A DNA stretch of 32,092 bases from Hyphomicrobiales bacterium (GCA_026400535.1 JAPLOU010000015.1:1-32092), one strand, 5' to 3'; positions 18,331-28,550 are shown, numbered from the stretch's first letter. The notes: a model not told the origin generated them from the letters alone. Numbers and translations are program-made.

Positions 18331-18744
18331 TCAATAGGCGCAGACCCGGACCGGCTTTCGGACATAGCCGTGCCAGGTGTGGACGGTGCGGTAGCGGATC
18401 CAGCAGTTGGCGTCGAAATAGGCCGGCGTCGCATGAACGGTCCGGTAGCGCACCGGGTGATGATAGACCGGGTGATGATAGGCCGGGTGGTGATAGACTG
18501 GGCGGACATAGCCGCGGCGATAGACCACCGGACGGCCGTAGAAGCGCGGACGATAGACTGGACGGGCATGGACCACACGGCGATAGCTGCGCCGGTCAGC
18601 GACATCGGCCACCAGAGCGCGGCTGGCCTGGTTTGCCGTCTCGGAGGTTCGTGACAGCCCAGTCGCCACCGGCGCCGCCTGCGCCAGTGACGTGACGCCC
18701 AGGGCCAGTCCCGCAGCCATCACCCATCTCACAATGTACTTCAT
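18331..18744 (-). CDS. Small secreted Tyr/His/Arg-rich protein
   Basis: A 137-residue exported protein with a clear signal peptide (MKYIVRWVMAAGLALGVTSL, cleavage near AQA at about 21-23). The middle is rich in Arg, Tyr, Val and His, with YHHPV/YHHPA pentapeptides. The C-terminal module runs from CWIRYRTVHTW to VRVCAY. That layout (Cys, basic/aromatic stretch, RVC-Y end) matches the neighbouring gene at 17804-18199. Its function is unknown. A perfect hairpin follows the stop. The upstream 216 bases to the zinc peptidase gene hold both divergent promoters. Confidence 0.82.
   Translation of the reverse strand: MKYIVRWVMAAGLALGVTSLAQAAPVATGLSRTSETANQASRALVADVADRRSYRRVVHARPVYRPRFYGRPVVYRRGYVRPVYHHPAYHHPVYHHPVRYRTVHATPAYFDANCWIRYRTVHTWHGYVRKPVRVCAY
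18455..18499. repeat. Three tandem 15-bp units inside the Tyr/His-rich gene
   Basis: Units GGGTGATGATAGACC, GGGTGATGATAGGCC and GGGTGGTGATAGACT are in tandem and in frame, encoding YHHPV/YHHPA repeats on the minus strand. Confidence 0.85.
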
Positions 18745-18960
18745 CCCAAGCTCTCCTCTTCATGGAACGGGCGGTCGGTCTGCCCGTGGACAACACCCCC
18801 CAAAATCGTATGCGCAGCGAAATGAACACAGGCTGCATGGGACGTTCAGGACCGGTGCAGCAACACAAGGCCAGATCGGCATGGGTCCAGACCCTTGCAG
18901 GATCGAGCGGAAAACAGCATGCTAGATTCCGGTTCAGCCAATGATGCGTGAGACACGGCC

Positions 18961-19833
18961 ATGAAGTGGGATGACTATCGCCAGTCCGACAATCTCGAGG
19001 ACCGGCGCAGCGGCGGACGCTTTGCAGGCACGCCCGGCGGTCGCCGTGGGCTGGGGCTCGGCACGATCGTGGTGCTCGGCCTGATCGGCTACGCCTTGGG
19101 CATCGATCCACGCCTGCTGATGGGCGGCGCCGAGATGCTGCAAGGGGCACGCGCGCCGCAGCAGCAGACCCAGGCCGGCGGACGTCCCAGCGACGACATG
19201 GGGCGCTTCGTCTCGGTTGTCCTGGCGCAGAACGAGGATGTCTGGACCAAGGTGATGCCGCGCGACACCAACAGGACCTACGAGCCGCCGCGTCTGGTCC
19301 TGTTCCGCGGGGTCGACCGCTCCCAATGCGGCACGGCCCAGGCGGCGATGGGTCCGTTCTACTGTCCGCTCGACAAGCGCGTGTATCTCGACACATCGTT
19401 CTTTGAGGAAATGAAACGCAAGCTCGGCGGCGGCGGAGACTTCGCCTATGCCTATGTCGTGGCCCATGAGGTTGGGCACCATGTGCAGAACCTGCTCGGG
19501 ATCCTGCCGCGCGTTGAACAGATGAAGCAGCGCGCCTCGGAACGCGACGCCAATGCCCTGTCGGTGCGGGTCGAGTTGCAGGCTGACTGTTTCGCCGGCG
19601 TCTGGGCCTTCCATGTCCAGCAGATGGGGCGCCTCGATCAGGGCGACATCCAAGAAGCGATGAACACGGCCTCGGCCATTGGGGACGACAAGCTGCAGAA
19701 GGCCACTCAGGGCTATGCCGTGCCGGACAGCTTCACCCATGGTTCGGCCGAACAGCGGATGCGCTGGTTCATGTCCGGCTTCCGTTCGGGCACGCTGAAA
19801 GCCTGCGACACGTTCTCGACCCGGACCCTGTGA
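18961..19833 (+). CDS. Neutral zinc metallopeptidase (YpfJ family), membrane-anchored
   Basis: A 290-residue protein of the putative neutral zinc metallopeptidase family. After a basic cytoplasmic N-terminus there is one membrane helix (LGLGTIVVLGLIGYALGI, about 31-48), then a periplasmic domain with the zinc-binding HEVGHH at 169-174 and a likely third ligand in the ELQADCFAGVWA helix. The AQCG-like SQCGTAQAAMGPFYCP segment fits the family. Substrate is unknown. It ends 3 bases before moaB, so the two are probably co-transcribed although no functional link is obvious. Confidence 0.92.
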   Translation: MKWDDYRQSDNLEDRRSGGRFAGTPGGRRGLGLGTIVVLGLIGYALGIDPRLLMGGAEMLQGARAPQQQTQAGGRPSDDMGRFVSVVLAQNEDVWTKVMPRDTNRTYEPPRLVLFRGVDRSQCGTAQAAMGPFYCPLDKRVYLDTSFFEEMKRKLGGGGDFAYAYVVAHEVGHHVQNLLGILPRVEQMKQRASERDANALSVRVELQADCFAGVWAFHVQQMGRLDQGDIQEAMNTASAIGDDKLQKATQGYAVPDSFTHGSAEQRMRWFMSGFRSGTLKACDTFSTRTL

Positions 19834-19836
19834 ACC

Positions 19837-20397
19837 ATGTCGCGGATCGACGAGGCGCGCGCTTTCATCGCCGTGGGCATCGCAATCCTGACCGTGTCGG
19901 ACACGCGCACGCTGGCGGATGACCGCTCCGGCGACGTGCTGTCGGCGCGCATCTCGGGGTCAGGCCACCGGCTCGCCGCTCGCGCCATCGTTCCGGACGA
20001 CAAGGCAGCCATCCAGGCCCAGGTCAAAGCCTGGGTGGCGGACCCTGCCGTCGACGTGGTGATCACCACCGGCGGCACCGGCTTCACCGGGCGCGATGTG
20101 ACGCCCGATGCGCTGGAGCCTCTGTTCGACAAGCGGATGGACGGCTTTTCATGGGTTTTTCACCAGATCTCTGCCGCCAAGATCGGCACCTCGACCATCC
20201 AGTCTCGCGCCACGGCCGGTCTGATCGGCACCACCTATGTCTTCTGCGTTCCCGGATCGCCCGGAGCGTGCAAGGATGCCTGGGACGGAATCCTGTCGCT
20301 GCAACTCGATTTTCGCCACCGGCCCTGCAATTTCGTCGAGATCATGCCGCGCCTCGACGAGCATCTGCGGCGCGGAACGGGCAAGGTGTCGCGCTGA
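19837..20397 (+). CDS. moaB: Molybdenum cofactor biosynthesis protein B
   Basis: A 186-residue MoaB/MogA-fold protein involved in adenylylation of molybdopterin. The TTGGTGFTGRDVTPDAL signature is at 77-93, and later segments SRATAGLIGTTYVFCVPGSPGA match the family. Length is typical of alphaproteobacterial MoaB. It starts almost directly after the zinc peptidase stop and ends 9 bases from a convergent gene. No other moa gene is in the window. Confidence 0.93.
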   Translation: MSRIDEARAFIAVGIAILTVSDTRTLADDRSGDVLSARISGSGHRLAARAIVPDDKAAIQAQVKAWVADPAVDVVITTGGTGFTGRDVTPDALEPLFDKRMDGFSWVFHQISAAKIGTSTIQSRATAGLIGTTYVFCVPGSPGACKDAWDGILSLQLDFRHRPCNFVEIMPRLDEHLRRGTGKVSR

Positions 20398-20406
20398 CGG
20401 ACCAGC

Positions 20407-20901
20407 TCAGCCGCCGAGGCGGCTGCGCGTGCCGTTGAGGATCACCGGCACTCCACCGCTCTGACCGTTGGACACGCGCTCGCGCGGCGCGATCAGTCCG
20501 GAGCGCAACAGCCCCTGGCCGAGGATCATCGCTGCACGCTCCCGCAAGCGCCCCAGCAGGCCGGCCGCGGGCACAATGGCGGGCCGCTGTCGTGCGGAGG
20601 TCTGGTGCAGCAGGTGGCGCTCGACCGCACCGATCCAGCCATGGTCCAGGATCTCGCCGGCGTCGAGCAGCAGGACCCAGTCGCCGCGGGCGATGCAGGC
20701 CGCCTCGCGCCATGGCTCGCGCAATGGGGTCAGCACCGTGGCCCCCATGGCATCGGCGATCCGCTCGGTGGACGGCCGGTCCGGCCCGAGAATGACCACG
20801 GCATGGCTGATGAGGCCCTCGGCCACAGCAGGCACAAGCGCGGACAGGCTGAAGGCCAGTGCTTCGGGCGTTGACTTGGCGTGAACAAGAGCAGTCAGCA
20901 T
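20407..20901 (-). CDS. Degenerate GT-A-like glycosyltransferase protein
   Basis: A 164-residue protein resembling the short family 2 glycosyltransferase-like proteins that lie beside moaB in several Hyphomicrobiales (from memory). It shows a Rossmann-like start MLTALVHAKSTPEALAFSL, ALVPAVAEGLISHAVVILG, and the ARGDWVLLLDAGEILDHGWI block. The usual DxD metal/nucleotide motif reads DAG, so activity is doubtful. ATG 20901 is preferred; the frame extends to 21036 but that would cover the radical SAM promoter. Its role is unknown. Confidence 0.65.
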   Translation of the reverse strand: MLTALVHAKSTPEALAFSLSALVPAVAEGLISHAVVILGPDRPSTERIADAMGATVLTPLREPWREAACIARGDWVLLLDAGEILDHGWIGAVERHLLHQTSARQRPAIVPAAGLLGRLRERAAMILGQGLLRSGLIAPRERVSNGQSGGVPVILNGTRSRLGG

Positions 20902-20992
20902 GATCGTGCTTGTAGCGGTGACGGCAGAGCGCGCAAAGCCCAGCTTTTGGGCAAGACCGGCCAATCCGGGACAAGACGGGTCCGATGGGACC

Positions 20993-21019
20993 TTGCATCT
21001 GTTCATGGTTTGGTTATAG
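20993..21019 (+). promoter_or_regulatory. Candidate promoter of the radical SAM gene
   Basis: TTGCAT (20993-20998) and TTATAG (21014-21019) could serve as -35 and -10 elements with a 15-bp spacer. The SOS-type box begins at once after the -10 element, a position where a repressor would block transcription. Read by eye only. Confidence 0.4.
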
Positions 21020-21034
21020 GAACAAATGCAGAAC
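21020..21034. promoter_or_regulatory. LexA (SOS) box, alphaproteobacterial type
   Basis: GAAC-AAATGCA-GAAC matches the known alphaproteobacterial LexA operator GAAC-N7-GAAC exactly. It is 17 bases before the start of the radical SAM gene and just upstream of its strong ribosome binding site AAGGAGG (21038-21044). The same box is about 118 bases from the divergent glycosyltransferase-like start. Confidence 0.7.
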
Positions 21035-21051
21035 ATAAAGGAGGTTCGCGG

Positions 21052-22236
21052 ATGCCAAGATCATCGAGCACTGATCGCCCGGGCTCCGTGGCAAGGCGTC
21101 AGGCCGTGGACGCCGCCGCCGTTTCGCCACGGGTCAAGGCCTGCAACCCGTTGGCGCTGGCCGGATACAGGCTCGATCCGGACCGTTTGCGCGGGCGCGG
21201 TGCCACCCTCAATCCGGAGGGCCGCTTCAACGCGCTCACACGGATCGAGGATGATGATGGCTGGGGTTCGCTCGGTGAGTTGCCGGCCTTCAGGACAGAG
21301 GTGACCATCGAGAAGGCGCGCAGCATCATCACGCGCAACACCTCGCCGGACATCTCCTTTGACCGGTCGATCAACCCCTACAGGGGCTGCGAGCATGGCT
21401 GCGTGTATTGCTTTGCACGACCAAGCCATGCCTATCTGGGGCTGTCGCCGGGGGTTGACTTTGAAAGCAAGCTGACAGTGAAGCCCGATGCCGCCACGCT
21501 GCTGGAGCGGGAGCTATCGGCTGCCGGCTACACGGCCCGCACCATGGCCATCGGCACGAACACGGACGCCTACCAGCCGATCGAACGCAAGCTCCGGATC
21601 ATGCGCGGGGTGCTGGAGGTGCTGGCGCGCTTCGATCACCCCGTCGGCATCGTCACCAAGTCGGCGCTGGTGCAGCGCGACATCGACATCCTTGCGCCGA
21701 TGGCGGCGCGCGGCCTCGCCAAGGTTGCGATTTCGGTGACGACGCTCGACCCCAAGCTCGCCCGCACCATGGAGCCGCGCGCGGCCAGCCCGGCCAAACG
21801 GCTCGACACGATCCAACGCCTCAGCGAGGCCGGCATTCCGGTCACGGTGCTGGTGGCGCCGATCATCCCGGCCGTGAACGATGCGGAGATCGAGCGCATT
21901 CTCGACGCGGCCTACGCCAACGGAGCGCGCGAGGCCGGCTATGTGCTGCTCAGAGTACCGCTTGAGGTGAAAGACCTGGTGCGCGACTGGCTGATGACCC
22001 ACTATCCGGACAAGCTGCGGCATGTGATGTCGCTGGTTCGGTCGACACGCGGCGGAAAGGACTACGACGCCGCCTGGGGCCAGCGGCAGGTCGGCTCGGG
22101 ACCCTATGCCTGGATGATCGGGCGGCGCTTCGAACTGGCTGCCGAACGGACCGGCTTCAGCAAGACGCGGCTGAAACTGAGGGCTGACCTGTTCCACCGC
22201 CCTCACTCCTTACCGGAGCAGCTTAGCCTGCTCTGA
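21052..22236 (+). CDS. PA0069/Rv2578c-type radical SAM protein (SplB-like)
   Basis: A 394-residue radical SAM protein of the PA0069 type, related to the spore photoproduct lyase (SplB) group. The [4Fe-4S] motif CxxxCxxC is formed by Cys113, Cys117 and Cys120 in YRGCEHGCVYCFARP. The core TIM-barrel-like part runs to about residue 310, with AIGTNTDAYQPIE and KSALVQRDIDIL. The substrate is not established; a DNA-repair role is suggested by the LexA box in its promoter. ATG 21052 has AAGGAGG 7 bases upstream, a much better start than upstream in-frame codons. rnhB and ccrM follow on the same strand. Confidence 0.9.
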   Translation: MPRSSSTDRPGSVARRQAVDAAAVSPRVKACNPLALAGYRLDPDRLRGRGATLNPEGRFNALTRIEDDDGWGSLGELPAFRTEVTIEKARSIITRNTSPDISFDRSINPYRGCEHGCVYCFARPSHAYLGLSPGVDFESKLTVKPDAATLLERELSAAGYTARTMAIGTNTDAYQPIERKLRIMRGVLEVLARFDHPVGIVTKSALVQRDIDILAPMAARGLAKVAISVTTLDPKLARTMEPRAASPAKRLDTIQRLSEAGIPVTVLVAPIIPAVNDAEIERILDAAYANGAREAGYVLLRVPLEVKDLVRDWLMTHYPDKLRHVMSLVRSTRGGKDYDAAWGQRQVGSGPYAWMIGRRFELAAERTGFSKTRLKLRADLFHRPHSLPEQLSLL

Positions 22237-22295
22237 CCTGCTCACGCGGCTGATCACGCTTGACGCGAGCGGCCCGGGCGGCGACACCCGCCGCC

Positions 22296-22880
22296 ATGGC
22301 GGGCTCGTGTGCAATCATTGCCGGAGTGGATGAAGTCGGGCGCGGGCCACTGGCCGGGCCGGTGGTGACCGCTGCCGTGATTCTTGACCCCAACGACGTG
22401 CCCGACGGGCTGGCAGATTCAAAAACCCTTTCCGCCGCCCGCCGCGAGGCGCTGTTCGAAAGCCTTGTCGCGCGCGCGCGCAGCGTCAGCCTTGCCAGCG
22501 CCAGCGCCGCCGCGATTGACGCCAGCGACATCCGTACCGTGACGCTGGCCTGCATGGCCCGGTCGGTGCGCGGACTGAGTCTGACGCCTCAGCTTGTGCT
22601 CGTCGACGGCCGCGATGTGATCGCCGTTCCGATGCGCTGCCGCGCGATCATCCGTGGCGATGGCAGCGAGCCGGCGATCGCAGCGGCGTCGATCGTGGCG
22701 AAGGTGGTGCGCGACCGCATGATGGCGCGGTTGGACCGGGCCTTCCCGGCCTATGGCTTTGCCAACCACGCCGGCTACGGCACCGCGCTGCATCGCGCCG
22801 CGATCGCGGCGCACGGACCTTGCACCCTGCACCGCTACAGCTTCGCCCCGATCAAGGGCCGCTGGCGGCGCAGCCCCTGA
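22296..22880 (+). CDS. rnhB: Ribonuclease HII
   Basis: A 194-residue endonuclease that cleaves the RNA strand of RNA-DNA hybrids and single ribonucleotides in DNA. The signature [13 protein letters not shown] holds catalytic Asp12 and Glu13; ADSKTLS and the [12 protein letters not shown] segment follow, and [13 protein letters not shown] is the usual C-terminal motif. I use ATG 22296; a TTG at 22260 would add 12 residues, and neither has a strong ribosome binding site. It sits between the radical SAM gene and ccrM, as in other Hyphomicrobiales. Confidence 0.93.
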   Translation: MAGSCAIIAGVDEVGRGPLAGPVVTAAVILDPNDVPDGLADSKTLSAARREALFESLVARARSVSLASASAAAIDASDIRTVTLACMARSVRGLSLTPQLVLVDGRDVIAVPMRCRAIIRGDGSEPAIAAASIVAKVVRDRMMARLDRAFPAYGFANHAGYGTALHRAAIAAHGPCTLHRYSFAPIKGRWRRSP

Positions 22881-24185
<1,305 letters not shown>

Positions 24186-24193
24186 GGACCGTC

Positions 24194-24233
24194 GCCGCAC
24201 GCCAATGTGCGGCTGTCCCGCGCCAGTACGCGG
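24194..24233. promoter_or_regulatory. Two adjacent hairpins between ccrM and glyS
   Basis: GCCGCAC (24194-24200) pairs perfectly with GTGCGGC (24207-24213), loop GCCAAT. CCGCG (24218-24222) pairs with CGCGG (24229-24233), loop CCAGTA. They begin 8 bases after the ccrM stop and lie in the leader of glyS. There is no T-run, so they may end ccrM transcripts weakly, act in the glyS leader, or be chance in GC-rich DNA. Confidence 0.4.
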
Positions 24234-24295
24234 CTTTCGTGCTTGCCTTTCTGACCGAGACGGGTTTTCAGGGGACGTGAAGGATACGCCCTGCG

Positions 24296-26515
24296 ATGCC
24301 CGATTTGCTGCTTGAACTGTTTTCCGAGGAAATCCCCGCGCGCATGCAGCGCAAGGCGGCGGAGGATCTGCAAAAGCTCGTCACCGACGCGCTGGTCGAG
24401 GGCGGCCTGATCTATGAAGGCGCCCGCGCCTTCGCCACGCCGCGGCGGCTGGCGCTGCACGTGGCCGGCCTGCCGGCAAAGGGCAGCGATCTGCGCGAGG
24501 AGCGCAAGGGGCCGCGCGTCGGCTCGCCCGAGGCCGCCATCCAGGGCTTTCTCAAGGCCGCCGGCCTCGCCTCGATCAATCAGGCCAGTATCCAGAGCGA
24601 CCCAAAGAAGGGCGATTCCTACGTCGCCTTCATCCACAGGCCGGGCCGGCTGACCGCCGCGGTGATCGCCGAGATCGTGCCTTCCGTGATCCGCAACTTC
24701 CCCTGGCCCAAGAGCCAGCGCTGGGGCGTGATGTCATCGCCAGTGGACTCCGCCTTCACCTCCGACGGCAAGGGCCCCAACGCCCTGCGCTGGGTGCGCC
24801 CTCTGCACAGCATCCTGTGCACCTTCGGGCCCGAAACCGAGGAGCCGGAGGTGATCGCCTTCGCGGTCGACGGGATTGTTTCCGGCGACACCACGCTCGG
24901 ACACCGCTTCTTGTCCGATGGCCAGCCGATCCGCGTCAGGCGGCTTGAGGATTACATCACCAAGCTTGAAGCGGCCCATGTCATCCTCGATGCCGAGCGG
25001 CGCAAGGCCCTCATCCTCAACGAGGCGACGCATCTCGCCTTCGCTCAGGGGCTGGAGCTGATTGAGGATGAAGGGCTGCTCAACGAGGTGGCCGGTCTGG
25101 TCGAATGGCCGACCGTGCTGATGGGCTCCTTCGATGACGCGTTTCTCGCCATTCCCGGTGAGGTGATCCGCGCCACGATCCGGGCCAACCAGAAGTGCTT
25201 TGTCCTGCGCGATGCCCAGGGCAAGCTCGCCAGCCGCTTCCTGCTGACCACCAACCAGATCGCGCCCGATGGCGGCAAGGCGATCATCGCCGGCAACGAG
25301 CGCGTGGTGCGCGCCCGCCTCTCCGACGCGCTGCATTTCTGGAAGACGGACCAGCGCCCGCTGCCGGATGTGGAGACGCTGAAGGCCAGCGCCGACAGGC
25401 TCGGGCTCGACCTCGCCAAGCCGCTCGACCAGCGCATGGCGCGGCTCGACCATCTCGGCGTGGTCTTTCATGAGAAGCTGGGCACGCAAGGAGAGCGGGT
25501 TCAGCGCATCGCAGCGCTGGCGCGCGAGTTGGCCAAGGCCACGGGCGCCGACCCGGATCTGTGCGCCCGCGCAGCCGTGCTGGCCAAGGCTGATCTTGAG
25601 ACCGAAGTCGTCGGCGAATTCCCCGAGCTGCAGGGCTTCATGGGCCGGCGCTATGCCGAACTGCAGGGCGAGCCCGATAGCGTCTGCATCGCCATCGAGG
25701 ATCACTACAAGCCGCTCGGCCCCTCGGACCGCGTGCCGACGGACAAGGTCGCGATCACCGTGGCGCTCGCCGACAAGCTCGACACGCTGGTCGGCTTCTG
25801 GGCGATCGACGAGAAGCCCACAGGCAGCAAGGACCCTTATGCGCTCCGAAGGGCAGGTATCGGCTTCAATGCCCTTCAGTCCATGAACCAGATCACCCTC
25901 AGCCCTCGGCACTTTGCTGAACTGCATTTCCCACGGCTGGTGGGGCATGACCGGTATGATGACTATGCTGCGGCACTTGATGGTCTTTGCATTTTTCTGG
26001 AGGACCGTCTCGGTGTCCACTTGCGGGAAAAGGGCTTACGCGGCGATCTGATCGACGCAGTCATTGGCAATAAGGGCCTTGTCGCTCACGAGCCCACCTT
26101 GCCCATCATCCGCCGCGTCGAGGCGCTGACGGTCTTCCTTGCCACCGAGGATGGCGCCAACCTCCTGGCAGGTGCCAAGCGTGCCGCCAATATCCTGAAA
26201 GCCGAGGAAAAGAAGGATGGCGAGGGGGCGTTCGCCGGCGAGGCTGACCCGGCGCTGCTGAGCGATCCGGCCGAGAAGGCGTTGCATGCGGCGTTGCTGA
26301 CGGCCCTGCCTGCGGCGGCCACAGCGGCCAAAGCCGAGGACTTCGCCGGCGCGATGGCGGCGCTCGCGGCCCTGCGCCAGCCAGTCGACGCCTTCTTCGA
26401 GGCGGTGATGGTCAACGCACCGGACCCGGCCATCCGCGCCAACCGGCTGAAGCTGCTCGGCGCGCTGCGCGCAGCCACGCTCAGTGTCGCGGATTTCGGC
26501 AAGATCGCGGGCTGA
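24296..26515 (+). CDS. glyS: Glycine--tRNA ligase beta subunit
   Basis: A 739-residue beta subunit of the bacterial alpha2-beta2 glycyl-tRNA synthetase, needed with GlyQ to charge tRNA-Gly. It opens [17 protein letters not shown] and has the family blocks [39 protein letters not shown] and [16 protein letters not shown]. The C-terminal anticodon-binding region is present. The segment after KDPYALRRA (about residues 520-560) differs from the ALGVIRI helix I expect and uses more A/T third bases. glyQ is not upstream here. The stop is 14 bases from a convergent gene. Confidence 0.95.
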   Translation: MPDLLLELFSEEIPARMQRKAAEDLQKLVTDALVEGGLIYEGARAFATPRRLALHVAGLPAKGSDLREERKGPRVGSPEAAIQGFLKAAGLASINQASIQSDPKKGDSYVAFIHRPGRLTAAVIAEIVPSVIRNFPWPKSQRWGVMSSPVDSAFTSDGKGPNALRWVRPLHSILCTFGPETEEPEVIAFAVDGIVSGDTTLGHRFLSDGQPIRVRRLEDYITKLEAAHVILDAERRKALILNEATHLAFAQGLELIEDEGLLNEVAGLVEWPTVLMGSFDDAFLAIPGEVIRATIRANQKCFVLRDAQGKLASRFLLTTNQIAPDGGKAIIAGNERVVRARLSDALHFWKTDQRPLPDVETLKASADRLGLDLAKPLDQRMARLDHLGVVFHEKLGTQGERVQRIAALARELAKATGADPDLCARAAVLAKADLETEVVGEFPELQGFMGRRYAELQGEPDSVCIAIEDHYKPLGPSDRVPTDKVAITVALADKLDTLVGFWAIDEKPTGSKDPYALRRAGIGFNALQSMNQITLSPRHFAELHFPRLVGHDRYDDYAAALDGLCIFLEDRLGVHLREKGLRGDLIDAVIGNKGLVAHEPTLPIIRRVEALTVFLATEDGANLLAGAKRAANILKAEEKKDGEGAFAGEADPALLSDPAEKALHAALLTALPAAATAAKAEDFAGAMAALAALRQPVDAFFEAVMVNAPDPAIRANRLKLLGALRAATLSVADFGKIAG

Positions 26516-26529
26516 TCACAGCTTCGGGG

Positions 26530-27207
26530 CTACCCGACGGCATTCAGGTCCCGCACCGTGGCGACCGGATCGAGACCGGCATATTCGCGCGGCAGGCCGG
26601 CGCGGTTGACCCAGATGGCCAGCGCACCGAAGGCAACCGCGCCCGCGATATCCCAGCGATTGGACGAGACCAGCAGCACATCGGCTGGCGCCACCCCAAA
26701 ATGGCTGCAAACCATCTGGTAGGCCGCCGGGGCCGTCTTGAAGACGCCCACCGCATCGACGGAGAAGACCGCATCGAGCCGATCGGTCAGTCCTGCGGAG
26801 GCGATCGCGTCGGCCAGCATGCCCGGCGCGCCATTGGAGAGAATGCAGGTCGAAAAGCCAAAGGCCTGCAGGCGTTCGAGCACGCCGCGCGCCTCGGGAT
26901 AGGCCGACAGGCTGCGGTAGGCGGCCAGAAGGTCCGGGCGCAGCGCCTTGTCAACGGCCGGAAAGCTGGCGAAGGCATAGTCGAGCGCCTCCTGGGTCAG
27001 GTCCCAGAAATCGCGATACGCGCCAGCCAGCGACAAAACCCAGCTGTATTCCAGTTGCTTCTGGCGCCACAGCGCCGAGAAGGCCGCAGCGTCCGGGCCG
27101 ATGCGCGCAGCAAGTCGCTGCACGGCGGAGTGGACATCGAACAGGGTTCCGTAGGCGTCAAAGGCGACAACCTTCGGCTGGTGCAACAGCGTGAGCAGGG
27201 CGGTCAC
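26530..27207 (-). CDS. Haloacid dehalogenase, type II (L-2-haloacid)
   Basis: A 225-residue HAD-superfamily hydrolase of the L-2-haloacid dehalogenase group, which replaces halogen on 2-haloalkanoates by hydroxyl. The nucleophile Asp17 is in FDAYGTLFDV. Other expected residues are in place: Arg in WRQKQLEY, Ser in LSNGAPGM, Lys and Tyr in FKTAPAAYQM, and the SSNRWD block with Ser, Asn and Asp. The usual KPDP after the motif III Lys reads KTAP. True substrate is untested; many close relatives act on other small acids. It converges on glyS. Confidence 0.88.
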   Translation of the reverse strand: MTALLTLLHQPKVVAFDAYGTLFDVHSAVQRLAARIGPDAAAFSALWRQKQLEYSWVLSLAGAYRDFWDLTQEALDYAFASFPAVDKALRPDLLAAYRSLSAYPEARGVLERLQAFGFSTCILSNGAPGMLADAIASAGLTDRLDAVFSVDAVGVFKTAPAAYQMVCSHFGVAPADVLLVSSNRWDIAGAVAFGALAIWVNRAGLPREYAGLDPVATVRDLNAVG

Positions 27208-27234
27208 GCCGTCACGCCAGCTGCGGCAACGGCA

Positions 27235-27792
27235 TCAGGCAGCGCCCTTGTCGGCAACATCTTTGCTGTCCTGCGCCTTGACCTTGCCCTTGCCGTAGCT
27301 GCTTTCGGCTGTCCACTTGTCGGTCAGGGCCATCAGCAGGCCCGAGATCACGAACAGCATGTGGATGCCGACCAGCCACATCAGCTCGCGGTCCGGGATA
27401 TTCTTGACGTTCATGAAGGCCTTCAGCACCTGAATGGCCGAAATCGCCACGATCGAGGACACCAGCTTGAGCTTGAGGCCGGTGAAATCGATCTTGCCCA
27501 TCCATTCGGGCCAGTCCCTGTGATCATCGGCCTCGATCTTGGAGACGAAGTTCTCATAGCCCGAAAAGATCACGATGATGATCAGCGAGCCGGTCAGTGT
27601 CAGGTCGACCAGCGCCAGCACGCCCAGGATGATCTGCGACTCGGACGCGCTCCAGGCCGTGAGCATGAAATGCACCGTCTCCTGCGCGCCCTTGAGCAGA
27701 AGCGCGCCGAGCGCGATCACCAGCATGACGTAGAAGGGGGCCAGCAGCCAGCGGCTGCCAAACAGGAACTTCTCCAGATATCGCTCGATCAT
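27235..27792 (-). CDS. UPF0114 (YqhA) family membrane protein
   Basis: A 185-residue inner-membrane protein of the UPF0114 family. Four hydrophobic segments are visible: WLLAPFYVMLVIALGALLL, the ILGVLALVDLTLTGSLIIIV stretch with SGYENFVSKI after it, LKLVSSIVAISAIQVLKAF and LMWLVGIHMLFVISGLLMAL. The start MIERYLEKFLFGSRWL at ATG 27792 is conserved in the family; the frame is open 16 codons further. Family function is unknown. It ends 27 bases from the dehalogenase start on the same strand. Confidence 0.9.
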   Translation of the reverse strand: MIERYLEKFLFGSRWLLAPFYVMLVIALGALLLKGAQETVHFMLTAWSASESQIILGVLALVDLTLTGSLIIIVIFSGYENFVSKIEADDHRDWPEWMGKIDFTGLKLKLVSSIVAISAIQVLKAFMNVKNIPDRELMWLVGIHMLFVISGLLMALTDKWTAESSYGKGKVKAQDSKDVADKGAA

Positions 27793-27893
27793 GCGGCAAC
27801 CGTTGTCAGCAGGGCGGGACCTGACCGCTTCTCGCATCACAACCGCCGCGCGGCAAGAGCGGGCTTGTCGCGCGACGTGGATTCAAAGGGGCT

Positions 27894-28550
27894 TCAGGCG
27901 CTGATGCCCGTGCCGATCTGGCAGGCGACGCCCGTGCCGCCAAGGCCACAATATCCGGACGGGTTCTTGGCCAGATACTGCTGGTGGTAGGCCTCGGCGT
28001 AGTAAAACGGCGGCGCATCGATGATCTCCGTGGTGACCGCATCCAGGCCTCTGGCGGCGAGCGCCGCGCCATAGATGGCCTTCGATGCCTCTGCCGCCGC
28101 CTTCTGCGCGGGCGAGAAGGCGTAGATGCCGGAGCGGTACTGCGTGCCGACATCATTGCCCTGCCGCATGCCCTGGGTTGGATCATGGTTCTCCCAGAAG
28201 GTCTTGAGCAAGGCGCCGTAGCTGACCTTCGCCGGATCGAAGACCACGAGCACGACCTCGTTGTGGCCCGTCAGGCCCGAGCAGGTTTCCTCATAGGTCG
28301 GATTGGGCGTGTGGCCGCCCGCGTAGCCGACCGCGGTGATCCAGATGCCGTTCTCCAGCTCCCAGAACTTGCGCTCGGCGCCCCAGAAGCAGCCGAGGCC
28401 GAACATGGCCATGTCCAGCCCTTCGGGATACGCCCCCTTGAGCTTGCGGCCGTTGATGAAATGGGTCTCCGCAGTCGGGATCGGGGTCGATCGTCCCGGC
28501 AAGGCGGCCTGGGGGGACGGCATCTCTGCCTTCTTGCGCATGAAAAACAT
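27894..28550 (-). CDS. msrA: Peptide-methionine (S)-S-oxide reductase
   Basis: A 218-residue repair enzyme that reduces methionine-S-sulfoxide in proteins. The catalytic Cys54 is in the signature [45 protein letters not shown] and QYRSGIY follow. Recycling cysteines Cys201 and Cys210 are in the tail [12 protein letters not shown]. The start ATG 28550 has AAGGAG upstream on the minus strand. There is an N-terminal extension of about 28 residues with no clear signal peptide, so a cytoplasmic location is likely. Confidence 0.96.
   Translation of the reverse strand: MFFMRKKAEMPSPQAALPGRSTPIPTAETHFINGRKLKGAYPEGLDMAMFGLGCFWGAERKFWELENGIWITAVGYAGGHTPNPTYEETCSGLTGHNEVVLVVFDPAKVSYGALLKTFWENHDPTQGMRQGNDVGTQYRSGIYAFSPAQKAAAEASKAIYGAALAARGLDAVTTEIIDAPPFYYAEAYHQQYLAKNPSGYCGLGGTGVACQIGTGISA

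Noticed and set aside
18944..18959. ATGCGTGAGACACGGC, nearly repeated at 3904-3919 before another envelope gene
   Set aside because: A 15 of 16 match is notable, but short repeats are expected by chance in 32 kb of biased DNA and the positions relative to the starts differ.
24734..26020. Minus-strand frame opposite glyS
   Set aside because: It lies fully within glyS and has shadow composition.
26701..27990. Long plus-strand frame across dehalogenase and UPF0114 genes
   Set aside because: It covers two well-supported minus-strand genes and their gap; it is a composition artefact.
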